From Clostridiales bacterium (GTDB taxonomy: Bacteria > Bacillota > Clostridia > Christensenellales > Aristaeellaceae), in the NCBI GenBank assembly GCA_004555535.1, contig SFHU01000032.1, positions 1 to 25,576 of the forward strand: a DNA stretch of 25,576 bases, given 5' to 3'. Below the pieces are notes generated by a model. That model did no database searches. It was given only the letters and a program-made list of their open reading frames with translations, and was not told the DNA's origin. The position numbers and the translations under genes are program-made. Shown here one piece after another: positions 7,894-14,403 of the stretch (its first letter is position 1; every line of letters begins with the position of its first letter).

Positions 7894-8268
7894 TCACTGT
7901 AGCAGGTCCGGATCCCCGCAGGCGCAAAACTCGCCCGGGCTGTGTCTCATCCCACAGGGGGAGACGTCCTCCTCCTCACCCGCGATTTCCCGAAGGATGC
8001 GCTGGATGACGAAGCTGCCCACGACGCTCTGGATTTCCGACTCGTCGCGCGCAACCACATAGCGCTTTTCCCCGCTCTCCGTCTCCTCCTCGCGGACGAT
8101 CAGAAAGCGCCGGATCTCCACGCGCCCCTCCAGCTCCTGCGCGTCTCCGAGCACGAAGTAGTTCAGCTCTCCGATGCGGATGGTCGCCAGATGGCGCATG
8201 GAGGATTTGTTCCCCTCGGAATCGCTGATTTCGACCCACTCGTCCTCGTTTTCAAATGGATTGGTCAT
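7894..8268 (-). CDS. Stand-alone DUF1292 (YrzB-type) protein with Cys-rich tail
   Basis: The 124-aa cytosolic protein matches the DUF1292 pattern: acidic start, then WVEISDSEGNKSSMRHLATI, ELNYFVLGD, and RYVVARDESEIQSVV. The family's function is unknown. In Bacillus, yrzB follows yrrK (ruvX), the same order as here. The last 20 residues are not typical of the domain and carry Cys-x9-Cys-x-Cys with a His between, a possible metal site (inference). The ATG at 8268 is preceded by GAAAGGCG, which directly abuts copy B of the repeated leader element. The gene lies 124 bases after the ruvX-DUF1292 fusion, so this organism has two DUF1292 domains in tandem, one fused and one free. Confidence 0.85.
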   Translation of the reverse strand: MTNPFENEDEWVEISDSEGNKSSMRHLATIRIGELNYFVLGDAQELEGRVEIRRFLIVREEETESGEKRYVVARDESEIQSVVGSFVIQRILREIAGEEEDVSPCGMRHSPGEFCACGDPDLLQ

Positions 8269-8280
8269 AGTTCGCCTTTC

Positions 8281-8388
8281 AAAACCGGCATGATGCCGGT
8301 TGCATCACCGACAAAGTTGTGCTATCCCGCTGCTCTGCGCCAGAGACTGATGCTTTGCAAGTGGTTTTCAAGTGGTTTTACAGACAAG
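8281..8388 (-). repeat. Copy B of the ~100-nt imperfect intergenic repeat, between ruvX and the DUF1292 gene
   Basis: Fills most of the 124-base gap between two minus-strand genes. Homologous to 7499-7598 in the same orientation, and it likewise ends just before a ribosome binding site. At 8283-8306 it keeps both alternative pairings seen in copy A, GATGC/GCATC and CCGGCA/TGCCGG. The outer pair of the second hairpin is A-U here and G-U in copy A, so pairing is preserved although the base differs. A short internal duplication (AAGTGGTTTT twice, 8359-8380) is present only in this copy. Confidence 0.7.
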
Positions 8389-8392
8389 ATGA

Positions 8393-9121
8393 TCAGGAAT
8401 CCCGCTCGTTCTGCCTCAGATGCGCGGCGTAGATCTCGTTGATCAGATGCTCGTCGTCCAGGGACAGGTAGCAGGGGTTGCCGTCTCCGTCCGTCGTGCT
8501 CTTCATGATGAAGGTCTCGTCCTTGGCCACGTCCCCGGCATCCTCTGCGCAGGTCAGCAGCACATACTCCTCGCCACGATAAGGAATCCGGGCGCTGAGC
8601 ACGAAGGAGATGACGTTGCCGTCCTCATCCTCCATGTCAAGCAAGTCGCCGTCCTCTTCCTCCGGCGCATCATCCGCTTCTTCCAGGGCCTCGGAGCGTC
8701 TGCTTTGCGCCGCCTGCGCATCCAGATAGGACTGGAGAATGACCACCGCCGCGACCATGTCGACCTTCTTCTTGCGGTCCGCGCGGCTCATGTTCGCCTC
8801 CAGCAGTGCATCCTCGGCCAGCACGGTGGTGAGCCTCTCGTCGTAATACTCGACGGAAAGGCCGGCTTCCTCCAGCTTCGCGGCGAATTCGCGCACCTTC
8901 TGCGCCTGGCCGCCCTGGGAGCCGTCCATGTTCCGAGGCAGGCCGCAGAGAATGCGGTTGGTTTCATGCTGCTGCGCAAGCGCGGCGATATGGCGCACAT
9001 CCGGGCCGTAGCCCACGCGCGTATAGGTTTCGATGGGCTGGGCGGTCATCCCCAGACGATCGCAGACCGCAATACCGATGCGCCGGTCGCCCACGTCCAG
9101 CGCGACAATTCTTTCATTCAT
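8393..9121 (-). CDS. ruvX: RuvX/YqgF-type RNase H-fold nuclease fused to a C-terminal DUF1292 domain
   Basis: The 242-aa protein is about 100 residues longer than normal RuvX (about 140 aa). Residues 1-135 carry the RuvX motifs: ALDVGDRRIGIAVCD with Asp9, CGLPRNMDGS, YYDERLTT with Asp94, and KKVDMVAAVVILQSYL with Asp121, the expected metal-binding acids. RuvX/YqgF is described as a Holliday-junction resolvase-like nuclease and in E. coli takes part in 16S rRNA 5' processing. An acidic linker (about 136-158) leads to a second domain (about 159-237) resembling DUF1292: DMEDEDGNVISFVLSARIPY, EEYVLLT, then the DDEHLINEIYAAHL ending. The ATG at 9121 lies nine bases after ireB. I see no stop or frame change between the two parts, so it reads as a true fusion. 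Confidence 0.93.
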   Translation of the reverse strand: MNERIVALDVGDRRIGIAVCDRLGMTAQPIETYTRVGYGPDVRHIAALAQQHETNRILCGLPRNMDGSQGGQAQKVREFAAKLEEAGLSVEYYDERLTTVLAEDALLEANMSRADRKKKVDMVAAVVILQSYLDAQAAQSRRSEALEEADDAPEEEDGDLLDMEDEDGNVISFVLSARIPYRGEEYVLLTCAEDAGDVAKDETFIMKSTTDGDGNPCYLSLDDEHLINEIYAAHLRQNERDS

Positions 9122-9130
9122 GGGTCATCC

Positions 9131-9391
9131 TCACACATTCTTGGAGAGATAGAACTGCACAAGCTCCTCGAGCAGCTCGTCACGGTCAATCCGGCAGATG
9201 AGCGAGCGCGCATTCTGATAGCTCGTGATATAGGTCGGATCGCCGCTGATCAGATAGCCCACGATCTGCGTGATGGGATCATATCCCTTTGCGGAAAGCG
9301 CATGATAGACGCAGAGCAGAATCGTCTGCGCGTCCTGCGGATTTTCGCTGATGGTCTTGAAATGCTGGGTGCCCATATCCGAATTGATCAT
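9131..9391 (-). CDS. ireB: IreB family regulatory phosphoprotein (UPF0297/YrzL)
   Basis: The 86-aa protein matches the family closely: CVYHALSAKGYDPITQIVGYL, SGDPTYITSYQNARSLI, RDELLEELVQFYL. In Enterococcus IreB is a substrate of the Ser/Thr kinase IreK and lowers cephalosporin resistance; threonines near the N terminus (Thr8, Thr13) are possible phosphosites here. I chose the ATG at 9391, four bases after GGGGGAAAGGG; an in-frame ATG 14 codons upstream overlaps the promoter -10 box. It heads ireB-ruvX-DUF1292. The usual upstream neighbour in Firmicutes, alaS, is missing, and an AI-2E family gene stands in that place. Confidence 0.95.
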   Translation of the reverse strand: MINSDMGTQHFKTISENPQDAQTILLCVYHALSAKGYDPITQIVGYLISGDPTYITSYQNARSLICRIDRDELLEELVQFYLSKNV

Positions 9392-9424
9392 GTTACCCTT
9401 TCCCCCTAACGATAATACATGCTT

Positions 9425-9453
9425 ATTATACACGATGTGACGGCGGGTTTCAA
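9425..9453 (-). promoter_or_regulatory. sigma-A promoter of the ireB-ruvX-DUF1292 operon
   Basis: On the minus strand TTGAAA (9448-9453), a 17-base spacer and a perfect TATAAT (9425-9430) stand 34 bases upstream of the ireB ATG. The -35 box is only seven bases past the stop codon of the AI-2E family gene. Confidence 0.85.
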
Positions 9454-9460
9454 CGTTTTC

Positions 9461-10489
9461 TTATCGACCGGGCTGCAGCTGTGCGTGCCTGAGCGACCAG
9501 AGCAGGCTCCGCGCCGTGACGACGAGCGGAACCGCCAGCAGAATGCCCCAAAGGCCGAAGAGACTGCCCAGCACAAACACGCTGACCACTGCCGTCAGCG
9601 GATCGATGGATGTGCTCGACGCCGTAAAATACGGGCTGACGAAATTGCCCTCCACCTGCTGCACGGCGATGACGAGCGCCAGGGCAAGCGCGCTGGGATA
9701 AATACCCTGCGGCAGTGTGGACAGCAGAATGGGAATCGACGCGAGAACGGGCCCGACATACGGCAGCAGCTCGAAGATGCCCATAAACAGCCCCAGCAGC
9801 AGCGCATCCCGCACGCCCAGCAGCGCGAGCCCCAGCGCCGTGGCGCCGCCGACGAAGGCGCTCGTCTTGAGCACGCCGCACAGATAGCCCATCACGGCGT
9901 TGCCGCAGCCCTGCATCGCCTCCAGGAACGCCGTGCGCCAGCGCAGAGGAAGCAGCAAAAGCAGATGGCTCACGAGCATCTGCCTGTCGCAGAGAAAATA
10001 ATAGGTCAGCACGAAGGAAAAGGCCAGCCTTCCCGCCTGCGTGGCAAAGGCGACGCCGCCGCGGGCCAGACGCGTGGTCAGCGCGGACATAGATGAGGCG
10101 AGCAGCCTCGTCAGCTCCCCCGTCGCCTCGATATGGAAGCCGAATTGGGCGAGCAGCTGCGAGCCATGTCCGAGCAGCCCGTTCATCGTCGGCGTAATCC
10201 GGCGGACAAGCTCCGCGCTATGCGTGATCAAGTAGGGCACAAACGCCGAAAAGGCCAGCACGACGCACGCGATGAGCAGCAGCAGTGACAGCCCTGCGGC
10301 CGCTCCGGGCCCGATTCCCCTTCGCTCGAGCCGGATACACAGGGGCACGAGCATGACGGAAAAGGCGCCTGCCAGCGCAAACACCGTCACAATGCCCCAG
10401 ATCTCGCTGCGATAGCGTATGATCAGAAGCGCCAGCACCGCTGCCAGCAGAAGCCTGCCCGCGAGCCGTTTGACTGAAATCTCCATCAT
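9461..10489 (-). CDS. AI-2E family (YtvI/YrrI/PerM-type) multi-pass membrane protein
   Basis: The 342-aa protein has about seven to eight hydrophobic segments and the layout of the AI-2E family transporters: two close N-terminal membrane spans, a soluble loop (about residues 85-150), and a C-terminal block with MGIFELLPYVGPVLASIP and LVIAVQQVEGNFVSPYF. Members have been linked to autoinducer-2 export or to Na+/H+ exchange, but most are uncharacterised; no substrate can be inferred. The B. subtilis homologue yrrI sits next to alaS-yrzL-yrrK-yrzB, and here the gene directly precedes ireB. The ATG-ATG at 10489/10486 follows GGAAGG. It starts only 34 bases after an intrinsic terminator, and I see no promoter in that gap. 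Confidence 0.92.
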   Translation of the reverse strand: MMEISVKRLAGRLLLAAVLALLIIRYRSEIWGIVTVFALAGAFSVMLVPLCIRLERRGIGPGAAAGLSLLLLIACVVLAFSAFVPYLITHSAELVRRITPTMNGLLGHGSQLLAQFGFHIEATGELTRLLASSMSALTTRLARGGVAFATQAGRLAFSFVLTYYFLCDRQMLVSHLLLLLPLRWRTAFLEAMQGCGNAVMGYLCGVLKTSAFVGGATALGLALLGVRDALLLGLFMGIFELLPYVGPVLASIPILLSTLPQGIYPSALALALVIAVQQVEGNFVSPYFTASSTSIDPLTAVVSVFVLGSLFGLWGILLAVPLVVTARSLLWSLRHAQLQPGR

Positions 10490-10523
10490 CAGGCTGCATC
10501 CTTCCCGGAATCAACGTCTCCGC

Positions 10524-10567
10524 GTCAAAAGAAGGGCTGCGGAGAGGCAAATTCCCCTCCGCAGCCC
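10524..10567 (-). terminator. Intrinsic terminator after the 53-aa gene
   Basis: GGGCTGCGGAG (10534-10544) and CTCCGCAGCCC (10557-10567) make a perfect 11-bp stem. On the minus strand it is followed by TTCTTTTG. It lies nine bases beyond the stop of the 53-aa gene and just before the AI-2E gene. Confidence 0.85.
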
Positions 10568-10575
10568 CTCGCCTG

Positions 10576-10737
10576 TCATCTCGTCCAGCAGTCCGCGACC
10601 TGCTTGAGCAGCACCGGTCCGTTCTTGCTCAGGACGCGCTTCATTCGCTTCCCCTGAGGCGTCATCATCAGCCCTGCGCCGAGGGTCAGTCCCATCAGAC
10701 CGCCCGTGACAATGCCCCGCATCGTCGATCCCCGCAT
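10576..10737 (-). CDS. Small 53-aa hypothetical protein with one hydrophobic segment
   Basis: Too short for many gene callers but well supported. The ATG at 10737 follows GGAGGG by about ten bases, starts three bases after the stop of the PRC-barrel gene, and its stop lies just before a strong terminator. The product opens with MRGSTMRGIVTGGLMGL. It has a short Gly/Leu/Met-rich hydrophobic stretch (about residues 8-24) and then a basic, amphipathic half rich in Lys and Val, ending QVADCWTR. The pattern of a short membrane anchor followed by a charged helix recalls small YtxH-type proteins, but I cannot assign a family. Location and context suggest a small envelope protein of the lspA operon. 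Confidence 0.65.
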   Translation of the reverse strand: MRGSTMRGIVTGGLMGLTLGAGLMMTPQGKRMKRVLSKNGPVLLKQVADCWTR

Positions 10738-10740
10738 CGC

Positions 10741-11208
10741 TCAGATTCCCTCCCTCTTCTCACTCAGCTCCTGGCCCAGGCAGGCGGGAATGGTCAATTC
10801 CAGTGGGCGTTCATCCCGGTGCACGTAATGAAACATCCAAAGCCGTGCATGCCGCTCCGACGGAGCGTAGCCGGGCATCACCTCAATGGCCTCGACCCGA
10901 AGCGTCGCCTCGTCGATCGCGTAATCGGTCACGCGGCCGGCCAGCAAGCCCGTCGTATCCCGGACAAAGAGGCACAGCGGCGTTTCATACGAGCGCCGAT
11001 AGCGAACGGCCCTCCGGGACAGAATAAAGCCATCGGCCAGCGCCAGCACATCCTCTGCCAGAACGACGCGCTTTCCGCGCATTCCGCAGGAAACGATCAG
11101 CGCGGAAACCCGTTTTTGCGCCGGATCGAGACTGATGCTCTGGAGCAGACCGAGCCGCTTGTTCTCACAGATCACCGGTAGATTGCGAAGCGCGCTCATT
11201 CTGACCAT
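10741..11208 (-). CDS. PRC-barrel domain protein (YrrD-like)
   Basis: The 155-aa protein contains two PRC-barrel-like beta units. The first, about residues 5-65, reads LRNLPVICENKRLGLLQSIS and then SALIVSCG. The second, about 75-145, contains LFVRDTTGLLAGRVTDYAID and LRVEAIEVMPG. PRC-barrels occur in RimM (16S rRNA maturation) and in stand-alone proteins of unknown role; this one has no RimM N-terminal domain. B. subtilis yrrD, a similar two-unit protein, lies in the same chromosomal neighbourhood as yrrI-yrzL-yrrK. The ATG at 11208 has GGGGAAC four bases upstream. It follows the pseudouridine synthase gene by 67 bases and precedes the 53-aa gene by three. Function unknown. Confidence 0.82.
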   Translation of the reverse strand: MVRMSALRNLPVICENKRLGLLQSISLDPAQKRVSALIVSCGMRGKRVVLAEDVLALADGFILSRRAVRYRRSYETPLCLFVRDTTGLLAGRVTDYAIDEATLRVEAIEVMPGYAPSERHARLWMFHYVHRDERPLELTIPACLGQELSEKREGI

Positions 11209-11275
11209 CTTGTTCCCCTGCCTGTTCTGAGCCTGCCGTTAGCCTTTGCCCGCCGGGGAGAAACGATGCTGGCAA

Positions 11276-12199
11276 TTAAAGCATCCGGCCTGAGAGCTTT
11301 TGAAGCGTCGCTTCAAAGGCTTCGGGCAGTGGGGCCGTCAGCTCCACGCGCTTTCCGGTCGAGGGATGGGTAAAGGCCAGGCTGTAGGCATGCAGCATGA
11401 GCCTGGGAATGCGCACGCTCGTGCGCAGATTTGGCGCATAGATCGGATCCCCGAGCAGCGGATGGCCGATGGACTGCATGTGTACGCGGATCTGGTGCGT
11501 CCGCCCGGTGAGCAGGTGAACGTCCAGATACGTCGCGCCGTTCAGCGTTTCAAGCACCTGCCATTCGGTCTTTGAGGGCCGCCCATCAGCCATGACGGCC
11601 ATGCGCTTTCTGTCGGCTGGATGGCGCGCGATGGGCGCGTCAATGAGACCATGCTCCTCTCGGAAATGGCCGTAGGCGACGGCGCGATAGTGCTTTTCCA
11701 TCGTGCGCGCCTTGAATTGCTCGCTGAGCGCGGCGTGCGCCCGGTCGTTTTTGGCGATCAGGATGAGGCCGGAGGTGTCCTTGTCCAGCCTGTGCACGAT
11801 GCCGGGGCGCATCTCCCCGCCAATACCGGACAGGTCGTGTACATGATAGAGCAGCGCGTTGACCAGCGTGCCGTCCTCGTTGCCCGCAGCCGGATGGACG
11901 ACCATGCCGCAGGGCTTGTTGACCACGACCACATCCGCATCCTGGTAGAGGATGTCGATGGGGATGTCCTGCGCCAGCACGGCAGCCGGCGCGGCCTCGG
12001 GTACGGCGAGCTCGAGGAGCTGCCCCTCCATGACCTTCGCAGCGGGCTTCATCTCCAGGCGGCCGTCAATCGTCAGTGCGCCCTGGGAAATCAGCGCGGC
12101 AATCCGCGAGCGGGAGAGCTCCGAATGCGCACAAAGACAGGCGTCCACACGGACGCCCGCATCCTCCGCCTCACAGCGCCAGCTAATGATGTTGTTCAT
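11276..12199 (-). CDS. RluA/RluD-family rRNA pseudouridine synthase (YlyB-type)
   Basis: The 307-aa protein has an N-terminal S4 RNA-binding domain (about residues 15-65, SRSRIAALISQGALTIDG) and the RluA catalytic domain. HRLDKDTSGLILIAK contains the nucleophilic Asp139; LLTGRTHQIRVHMQSIGHPLLGDPIYA is the second family motif. It isomerises uridines in RNA, probably 23S rRNA as for RluD. In Firmicutes this gene regularly follows lspA (ylyB), and here it overlaps the 3' end of lspA by 17 bases, so translation is probably coupled. The ATG at 12199 follows AGGAGT by five bases. The exact target uridines cannot be read from sequence. Confidence 0.94.
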   Translation of the reverse strand: MNNIISWRCEAEDAGVRVDACLCAHSELSRSRIAALISQGALTIDGRLEMKPAAKVMEGQLLELAVPEAAPAAVLAQDIPIDILYQDADVVVVNKPCGMVVHPAAGNEDGTLVNALLYHVHDLSGIGGEMRPGIVHRLDKDTSGLILIAKNDRAHAALSEQFKARTMEKHYRAVAYGHFREEHGLIDAPIARHPADRKRMAVMADGRPSKTEWQVLETLNGATYLDVHLLTGRTHQIRVHMQSIGHPLLGDPIYAPNLRTSVRIPRLMLHAYSLAFTHPSTGKRVELTAPLPEAFEATLQKLSGRML

Positions 12200-12659
12200 G
12201 TGTTACTCCTGATTGGATTTCCAGCCTGCCCGTGAGCAGCAGCAGCATGAGCACCGCGACGGAACACACGATGAGTACGTCCGCCAGATTAAAAACGGGA
12301 AAAGGGACAAACAGCAGGCGGATGTAATCCGTCACAGCGCCGAACAGCAACCGGTCCGTCAGGTTGCCCAGCCCGCCGCCCAGCAGGGCGGAGAGAGCCA
12401 GGCGCGCCGGGCACGTCAGATGAAGCCGCCGGAAGGCGGCGACAGCCAGCGCAAGCAGCAGCAGAGCAGTCAGCAGCGTGACCAACCGCGGATAACCGGC
12501 AAAGAGGCTGAATGCCGCGCCTGTATTCCGGCAGTGCGCGATCTGTGCCAGGGGCGTCAGCGTCCAGAAAACCGTTCCCACCGGCTGACTGCGGATCGGC
12601 ATTTTGATCGCCTGATCTGCCAGCGCGAAGAGTACGGAAAGACCCATGATCTGTTTCAT
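12183..12659 (-). CDS. lspA: Lipoprotein signal peptidase (signal peptidase II)
   Basis: Cleaves signal peptides from diacylglyceryl-modified prolipoproteins in the cytoplasmic membrane. The 158-aa protein has four hydrophobic segments. All LspA blocks are present: LADQAIK near the N terminus, CRNTGAAFSLFAG (about 43-55), GGGLGNLTDRLLFGAVTDYI with catalytic Asp102, and FNLADVLI with catalytic Asp127. The ATG at 12659 follows AAAGGAT. It lies 10 bases after the DUF5665 gene and overlaps the pseudouridine synthase gene. Length is normal, and the lspA-RluD-like pairing matches Bacillus and many Clostridia. Confidence 0.96.
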   Translation of the reverse strand: MKQIMGLSVLFALADQAIKMPIRSQPVGTVFWTLTPLAQIAHCRNTGAAFSLFAGYPRLVTLLTALLLLALAVAAFRRLHLTCPARLALSALLGGGLGNLTDRLLFGAVTDYIRLLFVPFPVFNLADVLIVCSVAVLMLLLLTGRLEIQSGVTHEQHH

Positions 12660-12669
12660 GTAAGATCCT

Positions 12670-12954
12670 TTACAGCTTGCTTTCTACAATGCGGACGAGC
12701 TCCGCCAGAAACGCGCCGATGACGGGCAGATTGGCCAGCGCGATATTGCGCAGGACATACAGCAGCAGCGCGCCCAGAACCGTGAAACCGACGGAAAAGC
12801 CGATTCCCCGGACGATGCCGCTCACGAATTCCGAAAAAAGGCGCCGCTTCCAGTTGCGCACATAGCGAAGATACGCGTCCAGGCGCGCCTGCTCCAGGCG
12901 GTCCGCCACGTGCTCCAGACGGTGGATGATCCAGTCCTGCTCAAACGAATCCAT
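12670..12954 (-). CDS. DUF5665-type small membrane protein
   Basis: The 94-aa protein has a charged amphipathic N-terminal half (residues 1-40, ending YLRYVRNWKRRLFSEF). A glycine-containing membrane segment follows (about 45-70, VRGIGFSVGFTVLGALLLYVL), then a short tail with LPVIGAFLAELVRIVE. This is the pattern I associate with DUF5665, a family of unknown function found in spore-forming Firmicutes. It takes the position between divIVA and lspA where ileS and other genes usually lie. The ATG at 12954 follows GGGGGA by six bases. As first gene of the lspA operon it may have a role at the membrane, but nothing more can be said. Confidence 0.72.
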   Translation of the reverse strand: MDSFEQDWIIHRLEHVADRLEQARLDAYLRYVRNWKRRLFSEFVSGIVRGIGFSVGFTVLGALLLYVLRNIALANLPVIGAFLAELVRIVESKL

Positions 12955-12998
12955 AGCCCGTCCCCCTTTTCTTTCTTATCATGGCGAAAAAGGGGTAG

Positions 12999-13028
12999 AC
13001 TATGCCCTCCGCTGCCCGCGGAGCGCAA
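12999..13028 (-). promoter_or_regulatory. Possible weak promoter of the DUF5665-lspA operon
   Basis: TTGCGC (13023-13028) and CATAGT (12999-13004), 18 bases apart on the minus strand, lie between the divIVA terminator and the DUF5665 gene. Each box matches the consensus at four of six positions. It is proposed mainly because a terminator upstream requires a new start here. Confidence 0.35.
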
Positions 13029-13053
13029 ATCGGCGGACAATGGAGATTGGCAA

Positions 13054-13080
13054 AGGAAAAGGCAGGGAATTCCCTGCCTT
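13054..13080 (-). terminator. Intrinsic terminator after divIVA
   Basis: AAGGCAGGG and CCCTGCCTT (13060-13080) form a stem with an AATT loop, followed on the minus strand by TTTTCC. It begins eight bases beyond the divIVA stop and marks the end of the aroK-to-divIVA operon. Confidence 0.8.
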
Positions 13081-13088
13081 CGCACGCC

Positions 13089-13622
13089 TTAGAGGAGCTT
13101 CTTGATCTGCTCGACGGAAGCGGTCTGCTGGTTGAGCATCTTCTGCAGGGACGCGCAGTACTCCGCCGTCTCCTTGCGCAGCGCGGTGAGCTTTTCGGTC
13201 AGATCGGAAATCTCGCTCTCCGCCGTGGTGCGCAGGCTTGCGGCCTCCTCGGTGGCCTGCCTGACGATCTCGTCCGCGCGCGCATCGGCAGCGGCGACGA
13301 TCTCCTCATAAGCACCCTTGGCCTTGCTGAGCACGAGCTCAAAGCTCTCCGCCGCATGGCGATCCTCCACGGGCTTGGCTGCCGGCGCGGAGACCGGAGC
13401 AGGAGCCGGAGCAGCTGCCGGGCGCGCCGCCAGCTGGGCGCGGGCCTCTTCGAGCTCGCGGGTCAGCTTCTCAACCTGCTCCTTGAGCTGGTTGGTCTGC
13501 GCCTCACGGTTCTCCATCTCCTCGAGAATCTCATCCAGGAAAGCCTCGACCTCGTTGTTGTCGTAGCCGTTTTTCACAACCTTGAACACCTTGTTCACGA
13601 TCGTATCCAATGTAATGGCCAT
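13089..13622 (-). CDS. divIVA: DivIVA-family cell-division/polarity protein
   Basis: The 177-aa protein starts with the conserved DivIVA lipid-binding domain (LDTIVNKVFKVVKNGYDNNE, then VEAFLDEI; residues 5-31). A coiled coil to about residue 65, an Ala/Pro-rich linker (about 66-90) and a second long coiled coil rich in Glu/Ala/Lys follow. DivIVA binds negatively curved membrane and recruits division, wall-growth or sporulation partners. I chose the ATG at 13622 because AGGAG lies eight bases upstream and the family domain begins immediately; the frame is open 54 codons further but runs back through ylmH. The order sepF-ylmH-divIVA matches Bacillus. The Ala/Pro linker is longer than in the B. 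subtilis protein and more like actinobacterial Wag31. Confidence 0.93.
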   Translation of the reverse strand: MAITLDTIVNKVFKVVKNGYDNNEVEAFLDEILEEMENREAQTNQLKEQVEKLTRELEEARAQLAARPAAAPAPAPVSAPAAKPVEDRHAAESFELVLSKAKGAYEEIVAAADARADEIVRQATEEAASLRTTAESEISDLTEKLTALRKETAEYCASLQKMLNQQTASVEQIKKLL

Positions 13623-13648
13623 GGGGAAAGCTCCTTTCAAACGATGTT

Positions 13649-14392
13649 TTATGAATACCTGAAAAATGAAACGCTGATGCGTTGTTTGCGCGTCGTACCC
13701 AGCATTGAAACCAGCCTCACGCGACCCTTTCCGCGCAGAGAGAGCAGCGCGCCCTCCTCCACACGGGCATCCGTCTGCGTGCACGGCAGATGATCGACCT
13801 TCACCAGTCCGGAGCGGATGGCTTCCGCCGCCTCGCTGCGCGACAGCTTATAGGCTGCGGCAAGCACGGCGTCCAGCCGCATCGAGCTGATGACCGCCGA
13901 AAAAGCCTGCCCCCTGGGCTCGGGCATCGGGGGAATCTCCTCCATCACCTCAAAGCGAAGCGACGCTCTGCCCGCGCTCGTCAGCGAACCGGCGACATAA
14001 TCGGCGACAGCTGCGGATACAAACAAAAATATATCCTCATCCTCTATGATCATATCCCCAACCGAGTCTCTTGTCAAGCCCAAAGCCATAAAAGCGCCCA
14101 ACAGATCCCGGTGCGTAAGCGTGCAGAACCGGCTTGCGAACCGCGCGTGAAGACAAACCAGCGGGTATTCGCATTCGACAGGCTCCTCGCCGAACGGATG
14201 GAAGCATCCGATGGCGCGTTCCGCCCGAGGATAACCGCCGAAGCGGTCAAAGGCGACGCCGTACAGGCGGGCAAGCCGATCCGCCTCAGCGCATTGGGCC
14301 GGATCCAGAAAACGCGTGAAGCGGCTGAGCCCTTTAGCGGAAGCGAAGCGGGCCGCGCCCTCCAGCGTTTGAAGCGTTTCCTCTCTGTCCAT
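13649..14392 (-). CDS. ylmH: YlmH-type S4-domain RNA-binding protein
   Basis: The 247-aa protein has the YlmH layout: a FLDPAQCAEADRLA stretch near residue 28, a central domain with GGYPRAERAIGCFHP, and GDMIIEDEDIFLFVSAAVADYV. The C-terminal S4 domain (about 185-235) includes LDAVLAAAYKLSRSEAAEAI and GLVKVD. YlmH homologues act in ribosome quality control, where the S4 domain supports C-terminal Ala tailing in the RqcH pathway. I chose the ATG at 14392, 11 bases after the sepF stop; its AGGTGG is only two bases away, an unusually short spacing, so translational coupling to sepF is likely. The frame is open far upstream only as a shadow of sepF. ylmG, usually between sepF and ylmH, is absent. 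Confidence 0.9.
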   Translation of the reverse strand: MDREETLQTLEGAARFASAKGLSRFTRFLDPAQCAEADRLARLYGVAFDRFGGYPRAERAIGCFHPFGEEPVECEYPLVCLHARFASRFCTLTHRDLLGAFMALGLTRDSVGDMIIEDEDIFLFVSAAVADYVAGSLTSAGRASLRFEVMEEIPPMPEPRGQAFSAVISSMRLDAVLAAAYKLSRSEAAEAIRSGLVKVDHLPCTQTDARVEEGALLSLRGKGRVRLVSMLGTTRKQRISVSFFRYS

Positions 14393-14403
14393 AGCCACCT
14401 GCG

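Noticed and set aside
8420..9409. A 329-codon plus-strand frame opposite ruvX and ireB.
   Set aside because: Shadow of strongly supported minus-strand genes; no motif or start signal.
13623..13784. N-terminal extension of DivIVA by 54 codons.
   Set aside because: It overlaps ylmH in another frame; the DivIVA domain and AGGAG both fit the ATG at 13622.
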